Source of the DNA: Pseudomonadota bacterium
Lineage (GTDB): Bacteria > Pseudomonadota > Alphaproteobacteria > Sphingomonadales > Sphingomonadaceae
Assembly: GCA_039818985.1 (NCBI GenBank)
Contig: JBCBSU010000001.1
Span: forward strand, 1,204,367 to 1,268,366
Direction: 5' to 3'
Length of the DNA stretch: 64,000 bases
The position numbers and the translations under genes are program-made. Below the pieces are notes generated by a model. It saw only the letters and a program-made list of their open reading frames with translations, had not been told where the DNA came from and did not search any database. Positions 37,049-47,424 of the stretch are shown piece after piece (position 1 is the stretch's first letter; each line of letters begins with the position of its first letter).

Positions 37049-38287
37049 ATGCTTTCACCGTTTGAATGGACTATTGCCCGGCGGTATCTGCTGCCCGCAC
37101 GGTCGGAGGCGTTTATCTTCCTCGTCGCCGGGATCAGCCTCGTCGCGGTGATGCTCGGCGTTGCGGCGCTGATCATCGTGATGAGCGTCATGAACGGTTT
37201 CCGCGCCGAGCTGCTCGACCGGATTGTCGGGCTCAACGGCCATGCGTTGATCCAGGGCTATGGTGGACGTCTCGACAATTGGGAGGACCTACTCAAACAA
37301 GCGCGCGAAACCGACGGTGTGGTTTCTGCCTCGCCGCTCATCGAGCAGCCGTTACTGGGTTCCTATGAAGGCCGGGTCGAGGCCGTACTGGTGCGCGGTA
37401 ATGACCCGGAGGATATTGCCGGTCTGAGAGACAAGCTGGTCACCGGGTCCACCGCCAATATCACTCCTGGCAATGCCACCATTGCCATCGGCTCGCGTCT
37501 GGCCCAGAATCTCGGGGCGCGGCTTGGCGACCGCATGACCATCATCAATCCGCAGGGACGGACCACGCCTTTCGGCACCGTACCGCGAGAGATCAGCTAC
37601 CAGATCGGCGCGATATTCGAGATTGGCGTCTATGATTTCGACAAGGCGTTCGTAATCATGCCGATCGAGGATGCCCAGACGCTGTTGCTCAGCGGCGACC
37701 AGATCGGCATGATCGAGATCACCACCGAGGATGCCGACCGCGTCGATGAGATATTGGCACCATTGGTGCCGCAAATTGGCAGTCGGGGTATCATCGCCGA
37801 CTGGCGCAGTCTCAACGCCAATCTCTTCGAGGCGCTGGCGGTCGAAAGAGTGGCGATGTTCGTGGTGCTGTCGATCATCATATTGGTTGCGGTGTTCAAT
37901 ATATTGTCATCGCTGATCATGCTGGTGCGCTCGAAAACCCGGGACATTGCGATCTTGCGTACCATGGGGGCATCGCGCCGATCGCTGCTCAAGGTGTTTA
38001 TCTTCATTGGCACGGTGATCGGCATCTTGGGTGCACTGGCAGGCATGGGCCTGGGCTTTGTCTTCCTGTTCTTCCGTCAGTCGGTGGTCAATGCGGTGCA
38101 GTTCATCACCGGGCAGAATCTGTGGGATCCGTCAGTGCGCTTCCTCACCGAGTTGCCAAGCAAGACCGATCCGGTCGAGGTTGCGGTGATTGTCGTCATG
38201 GCGATTATTTTCAGCTTTCTGGCGACGCTTTACCCGGCGATGAAAGCGGCGAGTACCGATCCGGTGCAGGTGTTGCGCTATGACTGA
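37049..38287 (+). CDS. lolC: Lipoprotein-releasing ABC transporter permease (LolC/LolE family)
   Basis: The inner-membrane permease of the Lol system, which extracts outer-membrane lipoproteins and hands them to the LolA carrier. The 412 residues show the FtsX/MacB-type layout: helix 1 at about 22-45, a large periplasmic domain (about 46-265), then three helices in the last 140 residues with [29 protein letters not shown]. It begins [14 protein letters not shown], a family-typical start. Alphaproteobacteria usually have one LolC/E hybrid acting as a homodimer; only one permease gene is present here. It overlaps lolD by eight bases. Confidence 0.95.
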   Translation: MLSPFEWTIARRYLLPARSEAFIFLVAGISLVAVMLGVAALIIVMSVMNGFRAELLDRIVGLNGHALIQGYGGRLDNWEDLLKQARETDGVVSASPLIEQPLLGSYEGRVEAVLVRGNDPEDIAGLRDKLVTGSTANITPGNATIAIGSRLAQNLGARLGDRMTIINPQGRTTPFGTVPREISYQIGAIFEIGVYDFDKAFVIMPIEDAQTLLLSGDQIGMIEITTEDADRVDEILAPLVPQIGSRGIIADWRSLNANLFEALAVERVAMFVVLSIIILVAVFNILSSLIMLVRSKTRDIAILRTMGASRRSLLKVFIFIGTVIGILGALAGMGLGFVFLFFRQSVVNAVQFITGQNLWDPSVRFLTELPSKTDPVEVAVIVVMAIIFSFLATLYPAMKAASTDPVQVLRYD

Positions 38288-38963
38288 TAGCCTGCAGCCG
38301 GTTGCCCAGCTGGTCGATGTGACGCGCAGCTTCACCCAGGGCGATGTCACCATCGATGTGCTGCGCGGTGTCAATCTGACGATCCAGCCGGGAGAGATTG
38401 TTGGTCTGCTCGGGCCTTCGGGTTCCGGCAAATCAACATTGTTGCAGGCACTGGGGTTGCTCGAAGGCGGTTTTGGCGGGCGCATTGCTATCGATGGTAT
38501 TGATGCTGGCAGCCTGGACAGCCAGGGACGGACGCAGCTGCGCAAGACCAGGCTCGGTTTTGTCTACCAGTTCCACCATTTGCTTCCCGATTTCGACGCG
38601 ACAGAAAATGTCGTCCTGCCCCAACTCATCGGTGGCACGCAACGTGAAGATGCCGAGGCGCGGGCGCATGAACTGCTCGATGCGCTGGGACTGGGCCAGC
38701 GTTACGAACATCGGCCGAGCAAACTTTCCGGTGGCGAACAGCAGCGTGTCGCGGTTGCACGGGCGCTCGCCAACAGGCCGCTGCTGGTGCTGGCGGACGA
38801 ACCCACCGGCAATCTTGACGAGGCGACATCCGAGGTGGTGCTGGCACAGTTTCTCGAACTGGTGCGCGGTCAGGGCAGCGCAGCGCTGATTGCGACGCAT
38901 AATGAACGGCTTGCTGACAGGATGGACCGTGTGGTGCGGCTGCATGAAGGAATACTCGAATGA
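38280..38963 (+). CDS. lolD: Lipoprotein-releasing ABC transporter ATP-binding protein LolD
   Basis: The ATPase that powers LolC/E. All ABC motifs are present: Walker [14 protein letters not shown], the signature [16 protein letters not shown] and Walker [15 protein letters not shown], with the LolD-typical [16 protein letters not shown] in the Q loop region. The length of 227 residues is standard. Its start lies within the lolC end and its stop overlaps the glutathione peroxidase start in an ATGA, so the three genes form a coupled unit. Confidence 0.96.
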   Translation: MTDSLQPVAQLVDVTRSFTQGDVTIDVLRGVNLTIQPGEIVGLLGPSGSGKSTLLQALGLLEGGFGGRIAIDGIDAGSLDSQGRTQLRKTRLGFVYQFHHLLPDFDATENVVLPQLIGGTQREDAEARAHELLDALGLGQRYEHRPSKLSGGEQQRVAVARALANRPLLVLADEPTGNLDEATSEVVLAQFLELVRGQGSAALIATHNERLADRMDRVVRLHEGILE

Positions 38964-39463
38964 CCACGCTCTATGATTTTGCGGTCAAGGCGTCCGATGG
39001 CGCAGACCGGGCCATGGCGGACTATGCCGGCAAGGTGCTGCTGATCGTCAACACAGCATCGCAATGTGGCTTCACCCCGCAATATGAGGCGCTTGAAGAG
39101 ATGTATCGCGATTATCACGATCGCGGTTTCGAGGTGCTGGCTTTCCCCTGCAACCAGTTTGGCGGGCAGGAGCCGGGCAGCAATGAAGAGATTGCCCAAT
39201 TCTGCGCGGTGAATTTCCAGACCAGCTTTCCACTGTTCGCCAAGGTGGATGTAAATGGCGACGATGCCGATCCGCTATGGCGCTATCTCAAGCAGCAACA
39301 ATCGGGACTGATGGGCAGCCGTGGTATCAAGTGGAATTTCACCAAATTCCTAATCGACCGCGCGGGCAGGGTGGTGGCGCGCCATGGTTCGATGGTAAAG
39401 CCCGAACAGCTGCGCCGCGATATCGAGACGCTGCTCGACGAAAAAACCGGTTCGGCCGCGTAA
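38960..39463 (+). CDS. Glutathione peroxidase family protein
   Basis: A thiol peroxidase that reduces hydrogen and lipid peroxides. The catalytic cysteine (in place of selenocysteine) is in [12 protein letters not shown] at about residue 36, the glutamine in [17 protein letters not shown], and the tryptophan-asparagine pair in [15 protein letters not shown] second cysteine, in FPCNQ, would act as resolving residue, as in thioredoxin-dependent members. The 167-residue length is normal. It is coupled to lolD by ATGA overlap; a functional link to lipoprotein export is not known. Confidence 0.93.
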   Translation: MTTLYDFAVKASDGADRAMADYAGKVLLIVNTASQCGFTPQYEALEEMYRDYHDRGFEVLAFPCNQFGGQEPGSNEEIAQFCAVNFQTSFPLFAKVDVNGDDADPLWRYLKQQQSGLMGSRGIKWNFTKFLIDRAGRVVARHGSMVKPEQLRRDIETLLDEKTGSAA

Positions 39464-39515
39464 CCAGATGCATGACCGACGCGAATAGCCGGGCAGTGCA
39501 ACAGGAGACAGGAAC

Positions 39516-39839
39516 ATGTGGGAATCAATGCAGGCATGGTTTTACAGCCTTGGCGCGGAATATGGCGTCAACCCGCTGATCTTCGGCGCCATCTATGTCG
39601 GCGCTATCCCGTTCTTCACCCTGTCTATCGCCTGGCTGGTGCGCAACAAACGCGCCGGCAAGTCGATCGTACTGCCGGTTTTGAGTGCTGGAAGCTGCTT
39701 TGTTTCAGCCTATGTCTATCTCGCTATTGCCGGCAAGAATATCCCGCTCTGGGTGTGGTTCTTCCTCGGCGCGCTGATCGTTTATGGCGCCTGGTCGACG
39801 GTGAAGAGCGTGCGCAGCAAGATCGCCGAGGGCGAATAG
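39516..39839 (+). CDS. Small membrane protein of unknown function
   Basis: A 107-residue protein with three hydrophobic helices at about residues 20-41, 51-69 and 74-93, and basic loops (VRNKRAGKSIV, KSVRSKIAEGE). An aacaggagacagg ribosome-binding stretch precedes the ATG. I do not recognise the family; it somewhat resembles small integral membrane proteins near lol or dnaE genes in sphingomonads. It follows the glutathione peroxidase gene by 52 bases in the same direction. Confidence 0.75.
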   Translation: MWESMQAWFYSLGAEYGVNPLIFGAIYVGAIPFFTLSIAWLVRNKRAGKSIVLPVLSAGSCFVSAYVYLAIAGKNIPLWVWFFLGALIVYGAWSTVKSVRSKIAEGE

Positions 39840-39927
39840 GCTCCGGAGACGCGAAACTGTCCACATTCCGACCCGTATCAGCGGGTCGCATATTGTCAGA
39901 ATCGCCTGGCCTCAGCACATAGGGACC

Positions 39928-42900
39928 ATGGCCAGCGATCCCTTCGTCCCGTTAAGCGTATTTTCCTCCTACACCATGCTCGATGGTGCGATTGATCCCG
40001 CCGCCATAGCTGCAGCCGCCAGGAAACGTGGCTTTCCCGCCATTGCCATCACTGATCGCAACGGGCTTTACGGCTCGATGGCTTTTGCCGATGCCTGCTT
40101 TGCCGCCGGGGTGCAGCCGATTGTCGGTGCCCATATTGCGGTGGCACGGCCCGGTGCCAGCGATAATGGCGCACCGTTGATCGACTGGCTCTGCTTGTTG
40201 GCGCAGGATGAGGGCGGCTACCAGAATCTTTGCGCGCTGGTCTCGGCGGCGCATCTCGACCGGCCCATCGAACAGCCACCCCACATCGGGCTTGAGCGCC
40301 TTGCCCGGCATGGCGAGGGACTGATCGCGCTTACCGGCGCAGGTGAGGGCGCGCTGGCACGGCTGCTTGCCGACCAGCAGGGCGATGCCGCCAAAGCCTA
40401 TCTCGCGACGCTGACCAGCCATATGCCCGGGCGCGTCTATATAGAGCTGGCGCGACGCCATGATCCGGTCGAGGAAGCCGCTGAAGAGGCACTGATCGAT
40501 CTCGCCTATGCACATGATGTGCCAATGGTTGCCACCAATCCGGCCTGCTTTGCCGAGCCCGGCTTTCACAAGGCGCATGATGTCATGCTGTGCATCGCCA
40601 ATGGCGAGTATATCGAGAGTGAGGACCGGACAGAGGGTTCGCCCGATGCCTGGATCAAGAGCGGCGCGATGATGCGCGAGCTGTTTGCCGACCTGCCCGA
40701 GACCATCGACAACACATTGGTTATCGCCCAGCGCTGCGCCTTTGCCCCGCCCAAGCGCAAACCGATCCTGCCAAGCCTCGCTGGCGATCTGGAAGGCGAG
40801 GCCAAACAGTTGCGCGAAGACTCCATAGCCGGGCTGGAAAAGCGTCTCGGCGTCTATAGCGACCTCAGCGAGGAGGATCGCAAAGCCTATTTTGACCGGC
40901 TCGATTATGAGATCGGCATTATCGTCAATATGGGTTTTCCCGGCTATTTTCTGATCGTTGCCGATTTTATCAAATGGGCCAAGGAACAGAGCATCCCTGT
41001 GGGGCCGGGGCGTGGCTCGGGTGCCGGTTCGGTCGTGGCCTGGGCATTGACCATAACCGATCTCGATCCGCTCAAACTTGGTCTGCTGTTCGAACGCTTC
41101 CTCAACCCCGAGCGTGTATCGATGCCCGACTTCGATATCGATTTCTGCGAAACCCGGCGGGGTGAGGTGATCCGCTATGTGCAGGAGAAGTACGGCAAGG
41201 ACCAGGTGGCACAGATCATCACCTTCGGTAAACTGAAGGCGCGGGCGGTGCTGCGCGATACAGGTCGCGTGCTGCAAATGCCCTATGGCCAGGTCGACCG
41301 CTTGTGCAAGCTGGTGCCCAACCATCCGACCGATCCATGGAAACTGGACCGCGCACTCAAGGGCGGAACCAACAAGGACGGATCATCGCACGGCCCGGTG
41401 CAGGAACTGGTGGACCAATATCGCCTGGAAGAGGATGTGAAGCGTCTTTTCGATCTCGCGATGCAGCTGGAAGGCCTGCCCCGCCACAGCTCGACCCATG
41501 CCGCCGGTGTGGTGATTGGCGATAGACCGCTCGATGCGCTGGTGCCGCTCTATCGCGATCCGCGTTCGGATATGCCGGTGACACAATTCGATATGAAATT
41601 TGTCGAAACCGCAGGGCTGGTCAAATTCGATTTTCTTGGTCTGAAGACCCTTTCCGTCCTTCACAAGGCGGTCGAGATGCTGGCGCGGCGTGGCGTCATG
41701 GTCGATCTTGATGCACTGACATGGGATGATCCGGCAGTCTATGAGCTGCTCCAGCGCGGCGATACTGTCGGCGTGTTCCAGCTGGAATCCGAGGGTATGC
41801 GCCGCACACTGTCTGCGGTCAAACCGACCAATTTCGGCGATATTATCGCTCTTGTCTCGCTCTATCGCCCTGGCCCGATGGACAATATCCCGCTCTTTGG
41901 TCGCCGCAAAAATGGCGAGGAAGAGATCGCCTATCCACATCCGCTGCTAGAGGATGTGCTCAAGGAAACCTATGGCATTTTCGTGTATCAGGAACAGGTC
42001 ATGCAGGCGGCGCAGATCCTGGCCGGATATACGCTGGGCGGCGCCGATCTGCTGCGTCGCGCCATGGGCAAAAAGAAACAGTCCGAAATGGATGCGCAGC
42101 GCGAGATTTTCGTCAAAGGCTGCGCCGAACATAATGACATAGCGGCGGACAAGGCCAATGAGTTGTTCGACTTGATCGACAAATTTGCCGGCTATGGCTT
42201 CAACAAGTCGCATGCCGCCGCCTATGCGCTGCTTGCCTATCAGACGGCCTGGCTGAAAGCGCATCATGCGCATGAATTCTATGCCGCCTCAATGTGCTTC
42301 GATATGCACCAGACTGACAAGCTGGCCATTTTTGTCGATGATATGCGCAAGAATGCGGTCGCCTGCCTGCCGCCCTGTATCAACCGCTCCGAAGCCGAAT
42401 TCTCGGTGCAGAAGGGCGATGACGGCCTCGCCGTGCGCTATGCGCTGGCGGGCCTGAAAAACGTCGGCAGCAAGGCGATGCAGGCGGTAATCGCCGAGCG
42501 CGAAAATGCCGGCTGGTTCGAGGATATGGGCGATTTTGCCGGGCGCATCAGCCCGACCCTGGTCAACCGTCGCCAGCTGGAAAGCCTGTCTGCCGCCGGT
42601 GCTTTCGACCAGATCACCCATAACCGCGCGGCGGTTCATGCACTGGCCGATACGGTGCTGGCTATTGCCGGTGCCGCCGAGGAATCGCGTACCAGCGGTC
42701 AGGCGGCGCTGTTTGGTGAGGATGATCATGCGACCCAGCAAACGCTCAAGCTGGATGACAGCCTGCACTGGTCGGCGGGTGAGCGCATGGCGCAGGAGAA
42801 GGAAGCATTCGGTTTCTTCTTCTCGGCACATCCGGTCAGCCATTATGAGGTTGTTACGAGCGCCAATGGCGCGCGGCCTTTTGCCGCAGTGATTGACGGT

Positions 42901-43449
42901 CTGTCGCTCAAGGAAGGCGAGCGCCGCCCGGCAACGCTGGCGGTGCTGGTCGAAGGTGCCAATCGTCGCCAGACGCGGCGCGGCAAGGATTTTGTGATGC
43001 TCGACCTTTCGGACAGTTCGGGACAGTTTTCCGCCAGCTGTTTCGAGGAACATCTGGTGCCGCAGTTCGTCGACTGGGCCAAAGAAGGCGCCTGTGTGCT
43101 GCTGAATGTCGAGCTCGACAGCAACAGCCCCGACCAGCCGCCTCGCGCGACCGTACGCTCGGCGCAGCCGCTGGACGGGCTTCAGACTGCGGCACGGCTC
43201 AAGCTCAGCTTCGAGACCCGCGAGGCGGCGACACTGACACGGCTTGCAGAGATACTGGATCGGCGCGGCGCCGGGCGTGGCGAGGTTTCGGCGCGGCTGA
43301 TCCAGCCTGACCTGCCGGCGGTGGAAATGGTGCTGGGGCGGCGCTTCCGCCTCGACAGCGAGCTGGTCGAGGAGCTGGGGCGCTTTCCCGGCTTCGACAA
43401 TATCAGCCTGGCCGCAATCCGCTCAGCACGGCCCGAAGCGGTTTCCTGA
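39928..43449 (+). CDS. dnaE: DNA polymerase III subunit alpha (DnaE)
   Basis: The catalytic subunit of the replicative DNA polymerase. The 1173 residues hold a PHP domain (about 1-280, FVPLSVFSSYTMLDGAIDP), the C-family polymerase core with the catalytic acidic motif MPDFDIDFCETRRGEV and the GPGRGSGAGSVVAWAL loop, the tandem helix-hairpin-helix and the C-terminal OB fold with VMLDLSDSSGQFSASCFEE. A CGACCCG/CGGGTCG hairpin lies in the 88-base spacer before it (39869-39888) but has no T run. It is DnaE1-type: the PHP-start form in an imuB context would be different. Confidence 0.97.
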   Translation: MASDPFVPLSVFSSYTMLDGAIDPAAIAAAARKRGFPAIAITDRNGLYGSMAFADACFAAGVQPIVGAHIAVARPGASDNGAPLIDWLCLLAQDEGGYQNLCALVSAAHLDRPIEQPPHIGLERLARHGEGLIALTGAGEGALARLLADQQGDAAKAYLATLTSHMPGRVYIELARRHDPVEEAAEEALIDLAYAHDVPMVATNPACFAEPGFHKAHDVMLCIANGEYIESEDRTEGSPDAWIKSGAMMRELFADLPETIDNTLVIAQRCAFAPPKRKPILPSLAGDLEGEAKQLREDSIAGLEKRLGVYSDLSEEDRKAYFDRLDYEIGIIVNMGFPGYFLIVADFIKWAKEQSIPVGPGRGSGAGSVVAWALTITDLDPLKLGLLFERFLNPERVSMPDFDIDFCETRRGEVIRYVQEKYGKDQVAQIITFGKLKARAVLRDTGRVLQMPYGQVDRLCKLVPNHPTDPWKLDRALKGGTNKDGSSHGPVQELVDQYRLEEDVKRLFDLAMQLEGLPRHSSTHAAGVVIGDRPLDALVPLYRDPRSDMPVTQFDMKFVETAGLVKFDFLGLKTLSVLHKAVEMLARRGVMVDLDALTWDDPAVYELLQRGDTVGVFQLESEGMRRTLSAVKPTNFGDIIALVSLYRPGPMDNIPLFGRRKNGEEEIAYPHPLLEDVLKETYGIFVYQEQVMQAAQILAGYTLGGADLLRRAMGKKKQSEMDAQREIFVKGCAEHNDIAADKANELFDLIDKFAGYGFNKSHAAAYALLAYQTAWLKAHHAHEFYAASMCFDMHQTDKLAIFVDDMRKNAVACLPPCINRSEAEFSVQKGDDGLAVRYALAGLKNVGSKAMQAVIAERENAGWFEDMGDFAGRISPTLVNRRQLESLSAAGAFDQITHNRAAVHALADTVLAIAGAAEESRTSGQAALFGEDDHATQQTLKLDDSLHWSAGERMAQEKEAFGFFFSAHPVSHYEVVTSANGARPFAAVIDGLSLKEGERRPATLAVLVEGANRRQTRRGKDFVMLDLSDSSGQFSASCFEEHLVPQFVDWAKEGACVLLNVELDSNSPDQPPRATVRSAQPLDGLQTAARLKLSFETREAATLTRLAEILDRRGAGRGEVSARLIQPDLPAVEMVLGRRFRLDSELVEELGRFPGFDNISLAAIRSARPEAVS

Positions 43450-43535
43450 AAGCAGCCGCTCCAGACCTTACTTGCGCCGCATAGCGGAAGCGATAAAGTG
43501 CGGCCCGATAATTCCATAAATGTGAGGAGATGATG

Positions 43536-45143
43536 ATGCTGGGCGCAATGCAGGATTTTGATTTGCGGGTGATGCACCTGCTGGACCATGCCGAACGCGA
43601 GCATGGCGACAGGGAGATCATATCCTATTGGGCCGATGGCAGTGAAAGCCGAACCGATTGGGGCGCTGTGGCGCGCGATGCCCGCCGCCTGGCCAAGGCC
43701 CTGCTCGCCATGGGGCTGGAGAAGGGTGATCGCGTCGCCACGCTGGGCATGAACCATAGCCGCCATCTGGTAAGCTGGTATGGCGCGATCGGCATGGGCG
43801 GGGTGATCCACACCGTCAATCCGCGGCTGTTCGAGGATCAGCTCGAATATATCATGAACCATGCCGAGGATAAGGTGCTGCTCTATGATGCGATGTTCCA
43901 GCCGATCATCGACAAAATGAAGGACCGCTGGACCACCATCGAACATTATGTCTGTTACGACCCGCCTGCCGGTGCCGATGTCCAGAGCTTCGAAGCACTT
44001 CTCGACATCCAGGATGATGATTTTGCCTGGGTCACCGGCGATGAGCGCGAACCCTGTATGCTCTGTTATACCAGCGGCACCACCGGCAATCCCAAGGGCG
44101 TGCTGTACGAGCACCGTTCGACCGTTATCCATGCGCTGGCCGAGATCCAGCCCGCTGTGTTCGATTTCTCGCCGGCCTCGGTGGCGCTGCCCGTGGTGCC
44201 GATGTTCCACGCCGCTGCCTGGGGTATTCCCTTTGCTGCTGCCTCTGTCGGGCTGAAGCTGGTCTATTCGGCGGTCAATGACCCCAGGATTCTGACCATG
44301 CTGATGAACCGCGAAAAAGTGACCCACAGCGCCGGGGTGCCGACCGTCTGGCTGGCACTGTTCCAGCATATGGATGCAACCGGTGAAGCGCCCGAACATC
44401 TCAAGGTGGTGACTATTGGCGGTTCGGCCGCGCCGCGTGCCATGTGTGAGCGGATCATGAAAATGGGCTGCCGCGTCAACCATGCCTGGGGCATGACCGA
44501 GACTTCGCCGATCGGCACCATGGGGGCGCCCTCGCCGGGCTGGGATGAGCTAAGCCTGGAAGAGCAGCTCGATGTTGTCACCAAACAGGGCAAGGTACCT
44601 TTCGGTGTAGAGCTGCGTGTGGTCGACGATGAAGGCAATCTCCAGCCGCGCGATGGCGAGTCCAGCGGGCGGCTGCAGATACGCGGGCCATGGATCATCA
44701 AGCGCTATTTCAAGGGCGAAGAGGATGCCCTCACCGAGGATGGCTGGTTCGATACCGGCGATGTCGCGGTGATCCACCCGAATAATGTGATGCAGATTAC
44801 CGACCGTTCGAAAGATGTCATCAAATCCGGTGGCGAGTGGATCAGCTCGGTTGAACTGGAAAATGCAGCTGTCGGCATGGACGGTGTCGCCGAGGCGGCT
44901 GCCATCGGCCTGCCCCATCCGAAATGGGATGAGCGGCCGTTGCTGATCGTGGTGCCCAATGACGGCGCTGTGCTAGAGCCTGATGCCATCAAGGCCTATC
45001 TTTCAGACAAGATCGCCAAATGGTGGATGCCCGATGATGTGGTGTTCGTTGAGGAACTGCCGCACACGGCGACCGGCAAAATCCTCAAAACCGCACTGCG
45101 AGAGCAGTTCAAGGATCATGTCCTGTCGACCGTAGAGGGTTAG
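43536..45143 (+). CDS. Acyl-CoA synthetase (AMP-binding family, medium/long-chain type)
   Basis: This enzyme activates a carboxylic acid with ATP and joins it to CoA. The P-loop [16 protein letters not shown] is near residue 184, [14 protein letters not shown] follows, [20 protein letters not shown] forms the hinge, and the catalytic lysine is in [17 protein letters not shown]. The 535 residues match long-chain-fatty-acid ligases of the type common in sphingomonads (often annotated FadD-like or AlkK-like). Three ATGs stand in a row; I use the third because GAGGAG is then six bases away. It follows dnaE and may be part of its transcript. Confidence 0.93.
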   Translation: MLGAMQDFDLRVMHLLDHAEREHGDREIISYWADGSESRTDWGAVARDARRLAKALLAMGLEKGDRVATLGMNHSRHLVSWYGAIGMGGVIHTVNPRLFEDQLEYIMNHAEDKVLLYDAMFQPIIDKMKDRWTTIEHYVCYDPPAGADVQSFEALLDIQDDDFAWVTGDEREPCMLCYTSGTTGNPKGVLYEHRSTVIHALAEIQPAVFDFSPASVALPVVPMFHAAAWGIPFAAASVGLKLVYSAVNDPRILTMLMNREKVTHSAGVPTVWLALFQHMDATGEAPEHLKVVTIGGSAAPRAMCERIMKMGCRVNHAWGMTETSPIGTMGAPSPGWDELSLEEQLDVVTKQGKVPFGVELRVVDDEGNLQPRDGESSGRLQIRGPWIIKRYFKGEEDALTEDGWFDTGDVAVIHPNNVMQITDRSKDVIKSGGEWISSVELENAAVGMDGVAEAAAIGLPHPKWDERPLLIVVPNDGAVLEPDAIKAYLSDKIAKWWMPDDVVFVEELPHTATGKILKTALREQFKDHVLSTVEG

Positions 45144-45146
45144 CTG

Positions 45147-45683
45147 TTGTCCGAAGCCTTTGAGGATATGCTCACAGGCGGCCATCCCAATTCACTGGGC
45201 AGAACGGTTGAGGTCGTCGAGCAGCTATTGGCCGCGCCGGAAAGGTTTGAAGAGCTTTTCCGCTGCTATCAGAGTAGCGACGAAGTCGTCAGGCTACGCA
45301 CTTCCAGCGCCATCAAACGGGTCGAGAAGGAACGGCATGATCTGGTCGTGCCCTATATTGACCGTCTGCTGAAGGAGATCGGCGCGCTTGATCAGGCCTC
45401 GGCCCAATGGACATTGGCGCATCTGTTTGATTGCCTGCGCGAAGACATGACTACGCAGCAACATGCCAGTGCTCAAGCGATCATGCAGCGCAACCTTGTC
45501 CATCATCCGGACTGGATCGTGCTGAACAACAGTATGGAGACTCTGGGCAAATGGTCGCAATCGGACAATGCGCTCAGGGCATGGCTGATACCCCAGCTGG
45601 AACGGCTTTCATCCGAGACACGCAAGTCGGTTGCCGGAAGGGCGAAAAAATGGCTGGTAAAACTGACAGCAGGGCAGGGCTAA
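45147..45683 (+). CDS. Hypothetical helical (HEAT-like) protein
   Basis: A 178-residue soluble helical protein that I do not recognise. Its helix pairs (for example VVRLRTSSAIKRVEKERHDLVVPYIDRLLKEI, split here at the turn) resemble HEAT-type repeats. A TTG start at 45147 is supported by a GAGGG stretch seven bases upstream, whereas the first ATG (45168) has its purine stretch only two bases away. It starts three bases after the acyl-CoA ligase and its end overlaps that of the convergent radical SAM gene by four bases. Confidence 0.68.
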   Translation: MSEAFEDMLTGGHPNSLGRTVEVVEQLLAAPERFEELFRCYQSSDEVVRLRTSSAIKRVEKERHDLVVPYIDRLLKEIGALDQASAQWTLAHLFDCLREDMTTQQHASAQAIMQRNLVHHPDWIVLNNSMETLGKWSQSDNALRAWLIPQLERLSSETRKSVAGRAKKWLVKLTAGQG

Positions 45684-46825
45684 AAACCAAAATCCCCCTG
45701 TGCGCCATGGCCGTGCGGAGGAATGAATAAATCGGTGCGCAGCGTGTAGCGGCTCTGGTTCAGACGGTATTTGTGCCGCACTGCCGCCATGCGTTGGGCG
45801 AGTAATTCGGCCCATGCGCCTTGCCCGCGAAAGCGGTTGAAGAAACGCGGATCATTTTTGCGACCGCCGCGCAGCGACCGGATGATGTGCATCACCTTTT
45901 GGGCGCGGTCGGGGAAATGCGCGTCGAGCCATTCCTCGAACAGTGGCGCAACCTCGTGCGGCAGCCGTACCGGAATGGCAGACAGTCCCTTGGCGCCAGC
46001 TTCGGCTGCGGCCTGGGCAATGGTCTCTATCTCATGGTCTGTAATCGCCGGAATGACCGGGGCGATATTGACATTGGTATGCACCCCGGCACCGGTCAGC
46101 CGACGTACGGCCTCGAGCCGCTTATGGGGAGCAGGAGCGCGTGGCTCCATGATCCGCGCTGTCTTACCATCAAGCGTGGTAATGGAAATGGCGATGGCTG
46201 TGAGCTGCATCCGTGCCAGCTGGCTCAGCAGATCGATATCATCGGTGACCCGGCTCGATTTGGTGGTGATGCCAATCGGATGACGCGTTTCGAGACAGAC
46301 CTGCAATACCGACCGGGTAATGCGATAACGCCCCTCAATCGGTTGATAGGGATCGGTGTTGGTTCCGATCGCCAGTGGCGCGACGCTATAGCCGGGCCTG
46401 GCCAGTTCCGTGCGCAACAGATCGGCAGCATCGGGCTTGGCAAATAACCGGGTTTCGAAATCAAGGCCGGGTGACAGATTGTGATAGGCATGTGTCGGAC
46501 GGGCATAGCAATAGATGCAGCCATGCTCACAGCCGCGATAGGCGTTGATTGAACGATCAAAAGGAATATCGGGAGACTTGTTGAAGGTAATGATCTTACG
46601 GGGTTTTTCGACGGTGACACGAGTCGCCGGTCGCGGCGGTGCGCCGTCGATCAACGCCTGTTCGTCACGCCAGTCACCATCGGCTTCGACTTGCCGATCA
46701 TCGAATCGCGCCGAAACGATATTGCTCGCGGCACCACGACCCTTGTGCACCGCCCGGTTTGGGTCGGGTCGGGATGTTGCGGGCTTTCTATTGCCAGTAT
46801 GAGGGTCGGGAACGGGTTTTGCCAT
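45680..46825 (-). CDS. PA0069-family radical SAM protein
   Basis: A radical SAM enzyme with the cluster motif CEHGCIYCYARPTHAY near residue 100 (CxxxCxxC). The family, named after Pseudomonas PA0069, is distantly related to spore photoproduct lyase and has unknown substrate. Other family segments: FNKSPDIPFDRSINAYRGC, IGTNTDPYQPIEG, PRAPAPHKRLEAVRRL and the C-terminal RGGRKNDPRFFNRFRGQG. Length 381 residues is normal. The N-terminal 40 residues are basic and probably disordered. It is convergent with the preceding gene and 56 bases downstream of moaB. Confidence 0.9.
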   Translation of the reverse strand: MAKPVPDPHTGNRKPATSRPDPNRAVHKGRGAASNIVSARFDDRQVEADGDWRDEQALIDGAPPRPATRVTVEKPRKIITFNKSPDIPFDRSINAYRGCEHGCIYCYARPTHAYHNLSPGLDFETRLFAKPDAADLLRTELARPGYSVAPLAIGTNTDPYQPIEGRYRITRSVLQVCLETRHPIGITTKSSRVTDDIDLLSQLARMQLTAIAISITTLDGKTARIMEPRAPAPHKRLEAVRRLTGAGVHTNVNIAPVIPAITDHEIETIAQAAAEAGAKGLSAIPVRLPHEVAPLFEEWLDAHFPDRAQKVMHIIRSLRGGRKNDPRFFNRFRGQGAWAELLAQRMAAVRHKYRLNQSRYTLRTDLFIPPHGHGAQGDFGF

Positions 46826-46881
46826 TCCCTGAGGGATACAGGGTCAATCAGAACATAACAAGAACAAATGGTCTGATACTG

Positions 46882-47424
46882 TTATTCTTCCATCAGTCTC
46901 GGCATCAGTTCGACAAAGTTGCAGGGCCGGTAGCGGCTATCTAGCTGATGACGCAAGATGCCGTCCCACCCATCCTTCACAGCGCCGTTGGAGCCGGGAA
47001 GTGCAAAGATATAGGTGCCGCGGGCAAGCACCGCGCAGGCGCGCGACTGGATGGTTGATGTGCCGATATGCTCATAGCTGAGCCAGCGGAACATCTCGCC
47101 AAAGCCGGGAATATCCTTGTCCTTGACCTGATCGAGCGCTTCGGGGGTGACGTCGCGTCCGGTAAGGCCGGTGCCGCCAGTGGTGATGACTGCATCGATC
47201 ATGCGGTCGTCGATCCAGTTGTGCAGCCGTGCCACCAGCCTGCTCCTGTCGTCTTTCTCGATTGCGCGTGCCTGGAGGTGATGACCGGTGTTGATGATGC
47301 GATCGGCCAATATGTCGCCCGATGTATCGGTATCTGGGGTACGACTGTCGGAAACGGTCAGCAGCGCGATATTGACCGGAATAAAGCGCTTCTTCTCGTC
47401 AATCGCCACCGTCTTGTTCTCCAT
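46882..47424 (-). CDS. moaB: Molybdenum cofactor biosynthesis protein B
   Basis: A MoaB/MogA-type protein of the molybdopterin-binding fold, believed to adenylylate molybdopterin before molybdenum insertion. The family signature TTGGTGLTGRDVTPEA and the downstream PGFGEMFRWLSYE and ALPGSNGAVKDGWD are clear. I start at the ATG at 47424, which overlaps the transglycosylase end by 26 bases; an in-frame TTG is one codon upstream. With 180 residues it is a normal MoaB. No other molybdenum-cofactor gene is in the window. Confidence 0.93.
   Translation of the reverse strand: MENKTVAIDEKKRFIPVNIALLTVSDSRTPDTDTSGDILADRIINTGHHLQARAIEKDDRSRLVARLHNWIDDRMIDAVITTGGTGLTGRDVTPEALDQVKDKDIPGFGEMFRWLSYEHIGTSTIQSRACAVLARGTYIFALPGSNGAVKDGWDGILRHQLDSRYRPCNFVELMPRLMEE

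Noticed and set aside
39869-39888. Hairpin CGACCCG/CGGGTCG before dnaE as a terminator
   Set aside because: The stem is good but no T run follows on either strand, so I mention it only with dnaE.
39952-41325. A 457-codon open frame antisense to the start of dnaE
   Set aside because: It lies wholly inside a well-supported dnaE, opposite the PHP and polymerase motifs, and looks like no protein family.
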